Positions 51,101 through 58,228 of a stretch of 64,000 bases of DNA are shown one piece after another. The notes under the pieces were generated by a model, which ran no database searches, was not told the DNA's origin, and worked only from the letters and a program-made list of their open reading frames with translations. Positions within the stretch are counted from its first letter, which is position 1, and the number at the start of each line of letters is the position of its first letter. The position numbers and the translations under genes are program-made. The stretch comes from Streptomyces filamentosus. GTDB lineage: Bacteria; Actinomycetota; Actinomycetes; Streptomycetales; Streptomycetaceae. Where the stretch lies: NCBI RefSeq assembly GCF_014654895.1, contig NZ_BNBE01000002.1:682001-746000 (forward strand), written 5' to 3'.

Positions 51101-51298
51101 GAGGCCGTCCACCAGACCACGTACACCCTCACCGTCCCCGGTGACGGCGGCGGCGAGACCACCTGGCGGCTCGGCGGCACCTACGCCGCCGGGGACGTGG
51201 TCACGTACGACGGCGTCCGCTACCGCTGCCTCCAGGGCCACACCGCCTACCCGGGCTGGGAGCCCCCGAACGTCCCCGCCCTGTGGCAGCGCCTCTGA
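48101..51298 (+). CDS. Secreted double peptidase: M4 metallopeptidase + M28 aminopeptidase + chitin-binding module
   Basis: A 1065-residue exported protein with the order: signal peptide, FTP/PepSY-type propeptide (to about 195), M4 domain with HEYGH at 332-336, third ligand E354 (GLGEATGD) and proton-donor H426 (PLNHWFY). Next come an Ig-like domain, an M28 domain with metal ligand H716 (GAHLDGVS) and catalytic DEE (D761-E763, TDEEQGLNG), a second near-identical Ig-like domain and a C-terminal CBM5/12 (residues about 1022-1065). Both catalytic sets are complete. ATG 48101 fits the AAGGAG spacing; ATG 48098 and GTG 48104 are alternatives. An endopeptidase and an aminopeptidase tethered to chitin would degrade cuticle-like material. 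Confidence 0.9.
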   Translation: MVRKMAVAGVSLVVTLGLVAPVSAATAAPVTAPPTGTPQPTPAAKAVVAADRAALSGLDALTKGPGEQYDRHQVIPWTGDLYAVAYERTYRGLPVVGGDAVVLADGEGRVRSVHSASETPVSVTTTAEVTAGRAVRTARGRVAKAGKNDPARLVVRIKEDRAVLAWETVVAGRTAEDAPSRLHVFVDALTGEVVDSYDDVRAGTGRSEWNGPSPLAIDTSRSGSQYVLRDTTRPGLQCSDYNGGVFTKATDDWGTGSATSRETGCVDVMYAAQKQSDMLKEWLGRNGHNGSGGSWPTRVGLNELNAYWDGSTVTIGRNTANKWIAGMDVVAHEYGHGLDSNTPGGANNESGLGEATGDIMGALTEAYANQPAPFDTPDYTVGEMINLQGRGPIRNMYNPGALGDPACYSASIPTTEEHAAAGPLNHWFYLLAEGSNPGGGKPSSSTCNGSTVTGIGIQNAGKVFYGAMLLKTSGMTYKRYRTATLTAAKNLDPSCGLFTATRAAWDAISVPAQSGDPACTSQQADFSLALSPASGDVQAGATATATVSTTTVSGSAQQVTLSASGAPSGATVSFSPATVTSGSAATMTVTTAAGTPAGTYPITVTGRGGANTHTAQYTLRVGGGGTPTTPPDVDVAAVQAHLSQLSTIAAQNGGNRRSTTAGYRASLAYVKGRLQAAGFTVTEQTCTSGCTVGAGNNLIAEWPKGDAANVHMFGAHLDGVSAGAGINDNGSGSAALLEAALTLAKTDPTMKNRVRFAWWTDEEQGLNGSDFYARSLTSAERSRIRAYYNFDMVASVNGGYFINNLNSAASAPMKAYWDSLGLAPQENVEGQGRSDDYSFQQIGIPTSGYATGASATKSSAEAAKWGGTAGRSYDPCYHSACDTTANVNATALNRSADGIAHTIWKTAVGETTTPVNDFSVSASPAAGTVAPGSSAAVTVSTATVSGSAQTVRLSATGLPSGVTVSFSPASVTSGQSSTATVAVAAGTAPGTYTLALTGTGEAVHQTTYTLTVPGDGGGETTWRLGGTYAAGDVVTYDGVRYRCLQGHTAYPGWEPPNVPALWQRL

Positions 51299-51318
51299 CG
51301 GCCTGACCGTCCCGTCCC

Positions 51319-51352
51319 GGCCGGCATCCGCGGTTCACCGCGGATGCCGGCC
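51319..51352. terminator. Strong hairpin after the double peptidase
   Basis: Perfect 15-bp stem GGCCGGCATCCGCGG / CCGCGGATGCCGGCC with loop TTCA. The loop contains the sigma-factor stop codon (minus strand, 51337-51335), so the hairpin overlaps the last codons of that gene. Confidence 0.85.
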
Positions 51353-52273
51353 GTCGCCGTTCCCGTCCGGGACGCCGTCCTCCAGCAGACCCGTCCTGAG
51401 CTCGCCGAGGACGCGGGCGAGGATGCGGGAGACCTGCATCTGGGAGAGGCCGATGCGGAGGCCGATCTCGCCCTGGGTCAGGTCCTGGCCGAAGCGCAGG
51501 GAGAGGATCCGGCGGTCGCGCGCGCCGAGGCGGTCCATCAGGGGCCGGAGGGACTCCAGGTCGTCGATGAGTTCGTAGGCGGGTTCGACGACGCCGATGT
51601 GCCGGTCGTCCGTGCCGCGCGGGCCGTCGGACTCCTCGTCCTCGCCGGACGGCGTGTCGAGGGAGTGGGCCGTGAGGGCCCGGGCCGCCCGCTCCGCCTC
51701 GGCCACCTCGGCCTCGGTGAGGTGGAGGCGCTCCGCCAGCTCCGGCCGGCCGGGGCGGTGGCCGACGTCCTGTTCGAGCTCGTCGGCGGCCCTGGCGAGG
51801 GCGATGCGGCGCTCCTGCATGCGGCGCGGGACGTGGACGGCCCAGCCGGTGTCGCGGAAGAAGCGTTTCATCTCTCCGAGGACGGTCGGCAGGGCGAAGG
51901 AGGAGAAGTCGACGCCCCGGCCGGGGTCGAAGCGGTCGATCGCCTTGATGAGCCCGATGGTGCCGGCCTGGACGATGTCCTCGGTGGGTTCGGGCCGCCC
52001 CCGGAAGCGCCGTGCGGCGAACCGGACGAGGCTGAGGTTGATCTCGATCAGCGTGTTGCGGACGTACGCGTGCTCCGGGGTCCCCTCGTCGAGGGCGCGC
52101 AGCCGTTCGAAGAGCGCCACCGAGAGGGTCCTGGCCTCGCCGGTGGGGACGGCGGTCGGGCGCTCCGGTGCCGACAGGCCGCCGAGCGCCCGCCTCCGGA
52201 TCTCGGCCCCCGACCGGGCGCCGCGGACGCGGCGGGACCGCACGGGGGTGAGGGGGGTGTGGTCGGTGGACAT
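51335..52273 (-). CDS. SigB/SigF-family RNA polymerase sigma factor
   Basis: A 312-residue alternative sigma factor with region 2 (VQAGTIGLIKAIDRFDPGRGVDFSSFALPTVLGEMKRFFRD), region 3 and region 4 (GARDRRILSLRFGQDLTQGEIGLRIGLSQMQVSRILARVL). These place it with the stress/sporulation SigB/F/G group of Streptomyces. A 50-residue N-terminal extension precedes region 1.2. ATG 52273 has GGAGGAAG upstream. The STAS gene lies 72 bp before it in the same direction, so a partner-switching module is probable, though the anti-sigma kinase is not in the window. Confidence 0.9.
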   Translation of the reverse strand: MSTDHTPLTPVRSRRVRGARSGAEIRRRALGGLSAPERPTAVPTGEARTLSVALFERLRALDEGTPEHAYVRNTLIEINLSLVRFAARRFRGRPEPTEDIVQAGTIGLIKAIDRFDPGRGVDFSSFALPTVLGEMKRFFRDTGWAVHVPRRMQERRIALARAADELEQDVGHRPGRPELAERLHLTEAEVAEAERAARALTAHSLDTPSGEDEESDGPRGTDDRHIGVVEPAYELIDDLESLRPLMDRLGARDRRILSLRFGQDLTQGEIGLRIGLSQMQVSRILARVLGELRTGLLEDGVPDGNGDGRHPR

Positions 52274-52344
52274 GGGACTTCCTCCGCCGGATCCGTACCT
52301 GGCCCCCGAGGGGGCGTTCCGGGTCTGCTGGACGGGGCCGGGCC

Positions 52345-52734
52345 TCACGGGTCCCGTCCCGGGGGACGGGCCGGCGGGACGGGGAAGCCGAGGAGCCCAC
52401 CGGTCCGGGTGAGGCCGAGCGGCCGGATGACCCGCGCGCTCGCCGAGGGGACGGCGAAGGGGGTGCGCCGCCGGGCGAGCAGGCGCGGGTGCAGGCGCAG
52501 GTGCAGCAGGGCGTCGAGGCCCGTGGAATCGCGGAGGGAGACCTCGGACGGGTCCAGGGCGAGCGGGGTGCCGTCGTCGCCTCCGGACAGGGCCCGCGCG
52601 AGGACCGCCTCCGGTTCGTCGGCGGTGTCCGGGGCGATCTCCCCGCCGGCGCGGACGACGGTCCCCCCGCCGTCCCGCTCCGTCCGCACCCTCGTCCGGA
52701 CCTCGGGGCCGGGGAGCACGGGGGAAGGGTTCAT
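52345..52734 (-). CDS. STAS-domain anti-sigma factor antagonist
   Basis: A 129-residue STAS protein of the RsbV/BldG type. The core alternates strands and helices (VVRAGGEIAPDTADEPEAVL), with the phosphorylatable serine/threonine in LRDSTGLDALL. The C-terminal 30 residues are basic and Pro-rich. It should bind the anti-sigma kinase when unphosphorylated and free the sigma factor encoded downstream. ATG 52734 has GGAGGAG at good spacing. Confidence 0.85.
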   Translation of the reverse strand: MNPSPVLPGPEVRTRVRTERDGGGTVVRAGGEIAPDTADEPEAVLARALSGGDDGTPLALDPSEVSLRDSTGLDALLHLRLHPRLLARRRTPFAVPSASARVIRPLGLTRTGGLLGFPVPPARPPGRDP

Positions 52735-52851
52735 GGTCTCCTCCTGGGTCGGAGAGCCTGCTCCATGAGTGTCCGCTTTCACCCTATATGCGTCAATATT
52801 TACACGAAAAGAAATGCGCATGATCGGACCGGAACGGGGGATGCCTCTGGT
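52735..52851. promoter_or_regulatory. AT-rich divergent promoter with SigB-like motif
   Basis: 117 bp, the least GC-rich stretch of the region, between the STAS and winged-helix genes. On the minus strand GTGT (52799-52796), 17 bp, then GGGTGA (52778-52773) resembles the Streptomyces SigB consensus GNNT-N14-16-GGGTAC/T. A TTGACG -35 overlaps it. A palindromic ATGCGCAT sits at 52814-52821. Confidence 0.45.
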
Positions 52852-53202
52852 ATGCGCACACGCAGGGGCGACCACTCCGGGTGGACGCTCCTCACCAATC
52901 ACGCGCGGGTCCTGCTCTCGATCGCCCGCGACCCCGGGGCGCGGCTGCGGGACGTCGCGGCGGAGTGCGGCATCACCGAGCGCACCGTGCAGGGCATCGT
53001 CTCCGACCTGGAGGCGGCCGGTTACCTCACCCGCACCCGGGCCGCCGACGGCCGCCGCAACCAGTACCGCATCGACACCGCCTCCCCCTTCCGGCACCCC
53101 GCCGAAGCGGGCCACGAGATCGCCGGCCTCCTCGCCCTCCTCGCCCCCCGCCCCGCCGACGTCCAGGACGTCGCCCCGGACAACTCCGCACGGCAGCCCT
53201 GA
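52852..53202 (+). CDS. Small winged-helix (MarR/ArsR-like) transcriptional regulator
   Basis: A 116-residue DNA-binding protein: WTLLTNHARVLLSIARDPGARLRDVAAECGITERTVQGIVSDLE is a winged helix, with the wing LTRTRAADGRRNQYRIDT, and a Pro/Ala-rich end. Many Streptomyces genomes carry this type near SigB-family loci. Divergent from the STAS/sigma pair and separated by 117 bp, so it could regulate it. No ribosome site is clear. Confidence 0.75.
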   Translation: MRTRRGDHSGWTLLTNHARVLLSIARDPGARLRDVAAECGITERTVQGIVSDLEAAGYLTRTRAADGRRNQYRIDTASPFRHPAEAGHEIAGLLALLAPRPADVQDVAPDNSARQP

Positions 53203-53296
53203 GGCGCCCCCTCCGGACGGAGCCGCACGAAGGCGGACGGGAGACCACACGAAAGACGGCCGGAACCTCACGAAAACGTCCGGAAACGCACGGAAA

Positions 53297-53326
53297 CGGG
53301 CCGGGGGCATCGTGCTCCCCGGCCCG
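53297..53326. terminator. Hairpin ending the cluster operon
   Basis: 10-bp stem CGGGCCGGGG / CCCCGGCCCG with a 10-nt loop, immediately after the UbiA stop (minus strand) and after the convergent winged-helix gene. Confidence 0.7.
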
Positions 53327-53343
53327 CCCGGACCGTCCCGCCC

Positions 53344-54333
53344 TCACGCCAGGGCGGCCGCCAGCAGATTGCCCGCGATCATCAGGACGACGCCGAGCCG
53401 GTGCACGGCGAAGCCCGTGCGCCGGGCCCGCATGATGTCGCCGGTGCGGAAGCCCAGCAGGTACTGCCGCATCCGCAGCAGGGAGGCCGGCAGCATCAGC
53501 AGGACGAACCACCACGGCGCGACGCCCACCGCGCTCGCGGTGGCGATGGTCAGGAACTCGGCGAGGGACAGCGCGCCGATGAACCGGGCGTTGCCGCGCT
53601 CCGAGGTCAGCGCCGCGACGGTGGGGCGGCCCACCGAGCGGTCGCCCTCCACGTCGTTGGTGTTGGAGTAGACGCCGAACATCAGCGGCCCGAAGCCGAA
53701 GAGGACGGCCTGGACCAGGAGGAAGCCGGTGGCCTGCCCGGTGACCATGCCGTACGGCAGGATGACGAGGGCGAAGCCCAGGGCGACGAGGTAGACCTCC
53801 TGGAAGCCGTGGTAGCTGAGCTTGACGCCGTAGGAGTACTGGAGGGTCACCACCCACAGGACGACCAGCCCGATCCCGGTCCAGGCCGGGCGGTGCGGGG
53901 CGAGGGCGGCGGTCACCGCGAACAGCAGGGCCGCCGAGGCGGCGCTCGCCCAGGCGAACCGCAGGGCCTCGGGCACCGTCAGCGCGCCGGACACCAGCGG
54001 CTTGCGCCGCACGTTGCGCAGCGGGTGGTCGGGGCCGTAGTTGGTGATGTCGCTGCCGTCGCGGAAGCCCGTGACGTCGTCGAAGGCGGTCATCGCCATG
54101 AGCAGGAGGACCTGCCCGACGAGGAAGACGCCGAAGAGCGCGGCGGTGCGGCCGGTGAGCGAGCCGAGCGGCAGCACCACGGCGGACAGGGCGATGAAGG
54201 TGCCCAGGTAGTAGTCGTAGACGTCCAGCTTGCCGAGCCGCGCGTAGGTCGTGAGCCTGCCGTCGGCGGGGGGCGGTGGTGCGGGCCGTTCCTCGGCGGG
54301 CGCGGTGGTCGTCGTGAGCGTGGAGTCGGTCAT
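53344..54333 (-). CDS. UbiA-family membrane prenyltransferase
   Basis: A 329-residue integral membrane enzyme with about eight helices. The first Asp-rich motif is FDDVTGFRDGSD, in place of NDxxDxxxD; the second is SNTNDVEGDRSVGRPT. These bind the prenyl diphosphate and Mg. The length and second motif resemble MenA-like and related prenyltransferases that attach an isoprenoid to an aromatic, quinone or sugar-phosphate acceptor. Last gene of the six-gene operon; ATG overlaps the methyltransferase stop. Confidence 0.88.
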   Translation of the reverse strand: MTDSTLTTTTAPAEERPAPPPPADGRLTTYARLGKLDVYDYYLGTFIALSAVVLPLGSLTGRTAALFGVFLVGQVLLLMAMTAFDDVTGFRDGSDITNYGPDHPLRNVRRKPLVSGALTVPEALRFAWASAASAALLFAVTAALAPHRPAWTGIGLVVLWVVTLQYSYGVKLSYHGFQEVYLVALGFALVILPYGMVTGQATGFLLVQAVLFGFGPLMFGVYSNTNDVEGDRSVGRPTVAALTSERGNARFIGALSLAEFLTIATASAVGVAPWWFVLLMLPASLLRMRQYLLGFRTGDIMRARRTGFAVHRLGVVLMIAGNLLAAALA

Positions 54334-55211
54334 GTCGCCTCGGGACTCGGGTCGTTCTCTCGGGGGGTGGCGCGCGCCGCGGCGGGGGTGCCGTCGGCGG
54401 CGGGGGTACGGAGGGGGCGGCGGCCCTGCACGGAGTAGAGGACGCCCGTCGCGGCGGCGAACTCCGGGTCGCGCATCATCGCGTGGAGCCGGTCGAGTTC
54501 GGCGGCGGTGAAGCCGCCGTCCAGGAGCCGGGGCGCGAGGTGGTCGAGGTGGTGGAGCTGGAGGCCGAGCGCGGGGGTGCCGGGCGCGCGCAGCAGGACG
54601 TGCGGCCGGATCCGCAGGCCGGTCAGGCCCGCCTCGCGCAGCGCCGCCGGCGCCCGGCGGCCCCAGGTGGGGTCGCCGCCGCCCGCGCGCATCAGCGCCG
54701 ACTTGGCCGCGGTGAAGCGCTCGTACAGCCGGGCGTCCGCCGGGGAGGGCACGAGGAGGCACGGCTCGTGCCCGGCGTCGAACTCGTCGACCTGGAGCAG
54801 CCCGCCGGGCCTGAGGGCGCGGACGAGCCGCCGCAGGACCGCCTGCCGTTCGGGCAGGTGCTGGAGGACGAGCCGGGCCACCACGACGTCGTACCCGGCC
54901 TCGGGCAGGGGGTCGGTGACGACGTCGTGGGCGAGGACGGTCAGGCCGGGTTCCGGCGCGATCCGGCCCGGCTTGACGTCGGTCGCGGTGACCGTGCCGC
55001 CGGGGCCGACCAGCCGGAGCAGGCCGCGCGCGACGCTGCCCGCGCCGGCCCCGACCTCCAGGCAGTCCATGCCGGGGGCCACGCCCGCCTCCCGGAGGTG
55101 ACCGAGCGTCAGTGGGTCGAGCGCCTCTTCGAGGGAGGCATGGTGGCGGGCGCTGTGCGGGCTGTCGTTGTCGAAGACGTACCCCTGCGGCGGGGTCGGG
55201 GGCGCGGTCAC
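54330..55211 (-). CDS. Class I SAM-dependent methyltransferase of the cluster
   Basis: A 293-residue methyltransferase. The SAM loop is CLEVGAGAGSVARGLLR, with TVTATDVKPG, VARLVLQHLPERQ and RALRPGGLLQVDEFD. It resembles O- or C-methyltransferases of natural-product clusters. GTG 55211 overlaps the ligase stop and its own stop overlaps the UbiA ATG. It probably methylates an intermediate made by the ligase and aminotransferases. Confidence 0.88.
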   Translation of the reverse strand: MTAPPTPPQGYVFDNDSPHSARHHASLEEALDPLTLGHLREAGVAPGMDCLEVGAGAGSVARGLLRLVGPGGTVTATDVKPGRIAPEPGLTVLAHDVVTDPLPEAGYDVVVARLVLQHLPERQAVLRRLVRALRPGGLLQVDEFDAGHEPCLLVPSPADARLYERFTAAKSALMRAGGGDPTWGRRAPAALREAGLTGLRIRPHVLLRAPGTPALGLQLHHLDHLAPRLLDGGFTAAELDRLHAMMRDPEFAAATGVLYSVQGRRPLRTPAADGTPAAARATPRENDPSPEAT

Positions 55212-56821
55212 GTCCAGCGGCCGGTGCCGCAGGTTTCCGTGCTGCCGGTCAGCCGTTCGAGCAGGGGGGCGCGGCGGACCTTCCCGGTGCCGGTGCGCGG
55301 CACCTCGTCCCAGCCGACCACGACGGGCTCGTCGAGCGCCGACAGGCCCTCGGCGGCCCGCTTCCAGCGCGCGGGGTCCAGGGTGCCGTCCTCCGTGACC
55401 ACGACGGGCAGCGGGGCGGCGTCGGGCCGGGCGAGGACGACGCACTCCAGGGCCTCGGGCAGCAGGTCCTCCAGCATGTCCTCGGCGCGCAGGCAGCTGA
55501 AGCCGGGGAGGTGGTCGACCTCCCGGTCGAGGAGCCGGACGCTGCCGTCGCGGGCGATCGTCCCGATGTCGCCGGTGTTCCACCACTCGCCGTGCCGCTT
55601 GGCCGTCCAGCGCTCCCGCTCCCCCGGGTAGTCCGGGGCGAGCGCCTTGGTGCGGCACAGGATGAGGCCGGGGGTGCCCGCGGGCACGGGCTGGAAGGTG
55701 GCGGGGTCGACGGCCCTGAGGCGGGTCTTCAGGGGGACGGGGCGGCCGAGGTCGCGGACGGTGGTCGCGGTGCCGTCGGCGGCCCTGGCGACGGAGCGCC
55801 GGGTGTGGAAGGCGAAGGTGAGCGGCCCGGTCTCGCTCTGGCCCCAGCCCTGCATCCACAGCGGGTTGCGGTGGGAGGTGGCCATGAGGTAGGAGCGGAC
55901 GACCGGGGGGTGCACGGCGTCGTAGGTGCTGATGTAGGTCCGGACGTCCCGGAAGGGGTTGTCCAGGCGGCGGGTCAGCGGGCGCAGCCGTACGTAGCGG
56001 GACGGCAGCGCCTCGACGACGGTGGGCGGGTGGGCGCGCAGCAGCAGGTCGGTGGTCTCGGGCAGGCCCCGGGAGTCGAGGGTGACGTGCCGGGGCGCGC
56101 GGACGGGGGCGACGGCGGTCCAGCAGATGGTGCGGCCGTGGGCGTAGGAGCTGGCGTTGAAGAGGGTGTCGTCGCGGCGCAGTCCGATGCGGGGCACCGG
56201 CTTGGTCTCGAAGCGGGCGAGGTGGTGGATCAGGGTGCGGGTGGTGTGCGAGACGAGCTTCGGGACGCCGGTGGTGCCGCTGGTGTGGACGACGACCAGG
56301 GGCGCGTCGTCGTCGCGGGGGTGCGGTCCGGGGTCGGGGTGGCCGCTCAGGTCGTCGAGGTGGACGGTGCCGGGCGGGAGGTCCCCGGCGGGGCCGAGGA
56401 CGACGGTGGTGCGGGCCGTCCCCGCGAGGTCGGCCGCGGGGTCGCGGCCGAGCACCTCGCGGTCGGTGACCAGGACGCGGGGGGCGCAGCGGTCGAGGAG
56501 GACGCGCAGGGCCTCGGGCGGGAGGTGGCCGGAGAGCTTCACGGGGACGGCGCCGGTGCGGACGGCGGCGCAGGCGATGAGGTCGTAGTCCCAGTGGTTC
56601 GCCTTGGCGATCGCGACGCGTTCGCCGGGTCCCGCGCCGGCGGCGGCGAGCGCCCCGGCGGTCTCCCGGACCAGCAGGGCGAGTTCCGGCACGGTCCACT
56701 CGGTGGCGGTGGTGCCGGGCCCGGAGGGGGCCAGGTCGAAGGGCCGGTCGAGGTGGAAGCGGGTGGGGGTGCCGGCGTCGGCGAGTTCGTCGAAGAGGAC
56801 GCCGAGGTCGTGGGGGGTCAT
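55208..56821 (-). CDS. Acyl-CoA/AMP-forming ligase
   Basis: A 537-residue ANL-superfamily adenylating enzyme. The P-loop is VVHTSGTTGVPKL, A5 motif WMQGWGQSETGPL, the hinge region GEWWNTGDIGTI and C-terminal catalytic lysine GTGKVRRAPLL. It activates an unknown carboxylic acid as acyl-adenylate or CoA ester. No carrier-protein gene is in the window, so the acyl group may pass to an amine through CoA. ATG overlaps the FAD enzyme stop (ATGA). Confidence 0.9.
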   Translation of the reverse strand: MTPHDLGVLFDELADAGTPTRFHLDRPFDLAPSGPGTTATEWTVPELALLVRETAGALAAAGAGPGERVAIAKANHWDYDLIACAAVRTGAVPVKLSGHLPPEALRVLLDRCAPRVLVTDREVLGRDPAADLAGTARTTVVLGPAGDLPPGTVHLDDLSGHPDPGPHPRDDDAPLVVVHTSGTTGVPKLVSHTTRTLIHHLARFETKPVPRIGLRRDDTLFNASSYAHGRTICWTAVAPVRAPRHVTLDSRGLPETTDLLLRAHPPTVVEALPSRYVRLRPLTRRLDNPFRDVRTYISTYDAVHPPVVRSYLMATSHRNPLWMQGWGQSETGPLTFAFHTRRSVARAADGTATTVRDLGRPVPLKTRLRAVDPATFQPVPAGTPGLILCRTKALAPDYPGERERWTAKRHGEWWNTGDIGTIARDGSVRLLDREVDHLPGFSCLRAEDMLEDLLPEALECVVLARPDAAPLPVVVTEDGTLDPARWKRAAEGLSALDEPVVVGWDEVPRTGTGKVRRAPLLERLTGSTETCGTGRWT

Positions 56822-58170
56822 GCGGCGGTCTCCTGCCGGGCGGTGCGGCCCCGGTGCGGGGCGAGGTGGGCGAGGACGCGGGCGGCGGCGAAGGCTCCCG
56901 AGCGGGCGGCGCCCTCGCTGGAGGGCCGGGCGGCGACCCAGTCGCCCGCGTACTCGACGGCGCGGGCGGGGCGGCGCAGGAAGGAAGCGCGCAGGGCGAG
57001 GGCACGGGGGGTGATCTCGGGCATGGCCTCGGGCCAGTGGTGCACGTGGGTGGCGGTGAGGGCCGTGCCCAGGCCGGGTACGTAGCGTTCCGCTGCGGCG
57101 GCGAGCCGGCGGCCGGCCTCGTCCTCGCCGGCCTCGGCGAGTTCGGGGATGCGGCGCGGGGAGGCGAGCAGGCTGATCAGGCCGCGTCCGGCGGGGGCCC
57201 GGTCGGGGCACTTGAGGTGGTCGGCGATGAGGCAGGACAGCAGGGGTTCCTCGCACTCCGGGGTGAGGAGGGCGTAGGCGCCGCCGCGCGGGGCGAGCGG
57301 CCGGTCGAGGGCGCAGCTGACCTTGAACATGGGCCGGTAGGTGGAGGCGGCGGGGTAGCCGGTGGCGTCCGGGTCGGCGCCGTCGGTGAGGCGGAGCGCG
57401 ACCGGGGCGGGCACGGCGAGGACGACCGCCCGGGCGGTGAGGGTGGTGCCGTCGACGGTGAGCCTGGCGTGGCCGCCGTGGTCGGTGACCTCCTCGACGC
57501 GCCGGCCGTAGCGGGTGTCCAGGTCCACGGCGAGGCGGGTGGCGAGCAGGTCCATGCCGCCGCGGTAGGTGCGCCAGGCGGAGACCGGACCGACCGCGAG
57601 GAGGAGGCTCACGAGGGGGGCCGCGGCGCTGCGGGCGGCGTCCCAGCCGAAGAAGGCGGCGGACAGCGGCTGGAGCAGGTGGTCGTGGAGGTCGGGGTGG
57701 TAGCGGCGGGCGGCGGTGGCGATGGTGTCGCCGCCGAGCGGGGTGTCCTCGGGGTGGTCGTGGTCGAGGGCGGCGCGGTGCCGGCCGCTCCAGCCGAGGA
57801 AGCGGGCCAGGGAGGGCCGGGCGGCGGGCACGAGCCCGGCGCCGGTGAGGACGGCGCGGGGTTCGCCGACGCCGTTGTGGGGCCGGCCGCCGCGCCAGAC
57901 GGCCATGGGGCGGCCGATGCGGGGCACGTCCTCGGGGGTGAGCCCGGCGCGGCGGACCAGCTGCCAGGTGGCGCGGTAGCCCTGGGCGGAGATCTGCTCG
58001 GCCCCGGTGTCGATGAGGTAGCCGCCGCGGCGGAGGCTGCGCATCCGGCCGCCGGGGGCGTCGGCGGCCTCGAAGACGCACACCTCGTGGCCGTTGCGGC
58101 GCAGTTCGTGGGCGGCGGCGAGTCCGGCGAGTCCGGCGCCGACGACGGCGATGTCGAGATCAGGGGTCAT
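56818..58170 (-). CDS. FAD-dependent amine oxidase/protoporphyrinogen oxidase-like protein
   Basis: A 450-residue flavoprotein. The N-terminal dinucleotide-binding loop is VVGAGLAGLAAAHELRRNG with the acidic end of strand two (VFEAADAPGGRMRS). The C-terminal FAD motif is RAVEYAGDWVAARPSSEGAARSG. This branch includes amine oxidases, phytoene-type dehydrogenases and protoporphyrinogen oxidases. In a cluster with two aminotransferases it could oxidise an amine or desaturate a ring. It begins 58 bp after the DegT gene stop. Confidence 0.88.
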   Translation of the reverse strand: MTPDLDIAVVGAGLAGLAAAHELRRNGHEVCVFEAADAPGGRMRSLRRGGYLIDTGAEQISAQGYRATWQLVRRAGLTPEDVPRIGRPMAVWRGGRPHNGVGEPRAVLTGAGLVPAARPSLARFLGWSGRHRAALDHDHPEDTPLGGDTIATAARRYHPDLHDHLLQPLSAAFFGWDAARSAAAPLVSLLLAVGPVSAWRTYRGGMDLLATRLAVDLDTRYGRRVEEVTDHGGHARLTVDGTTLTARAVVLAVPAPVALRLTDGADPDATGYPAASTYRPMFKVSCALDRPLAPRGGAYALLTPECEEPLLSCLIADHLKCPDRAPAGRGLISLLASPRRIPELAEAGEDEAGRRLAAAAERYVPGLGTALTATHVHHWPEAMPEITPRALALRASFLRRPARAVEYAGDWVAARPSSEGAARSGAFAAARVLAHLAPHRGRTARQETAA

Positions 58171-58228
58171 GCGAGGGCACTCCGTGCGGGGCTGGGGAGG
58201 GTGGCGCGGTCCGTCCGGGGCGGGACGG

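Noticed and set aside
48086..51241. 1051-codon open frame on the minus strand opposite the double peptidase
   Set aside because: It exactly mirrors the plus-strand gene, whose protein has complete catalytic motifs. The mirror has low-complexity Gly/Val/Arg composition typical of antisense frames in GC-rich DNA.
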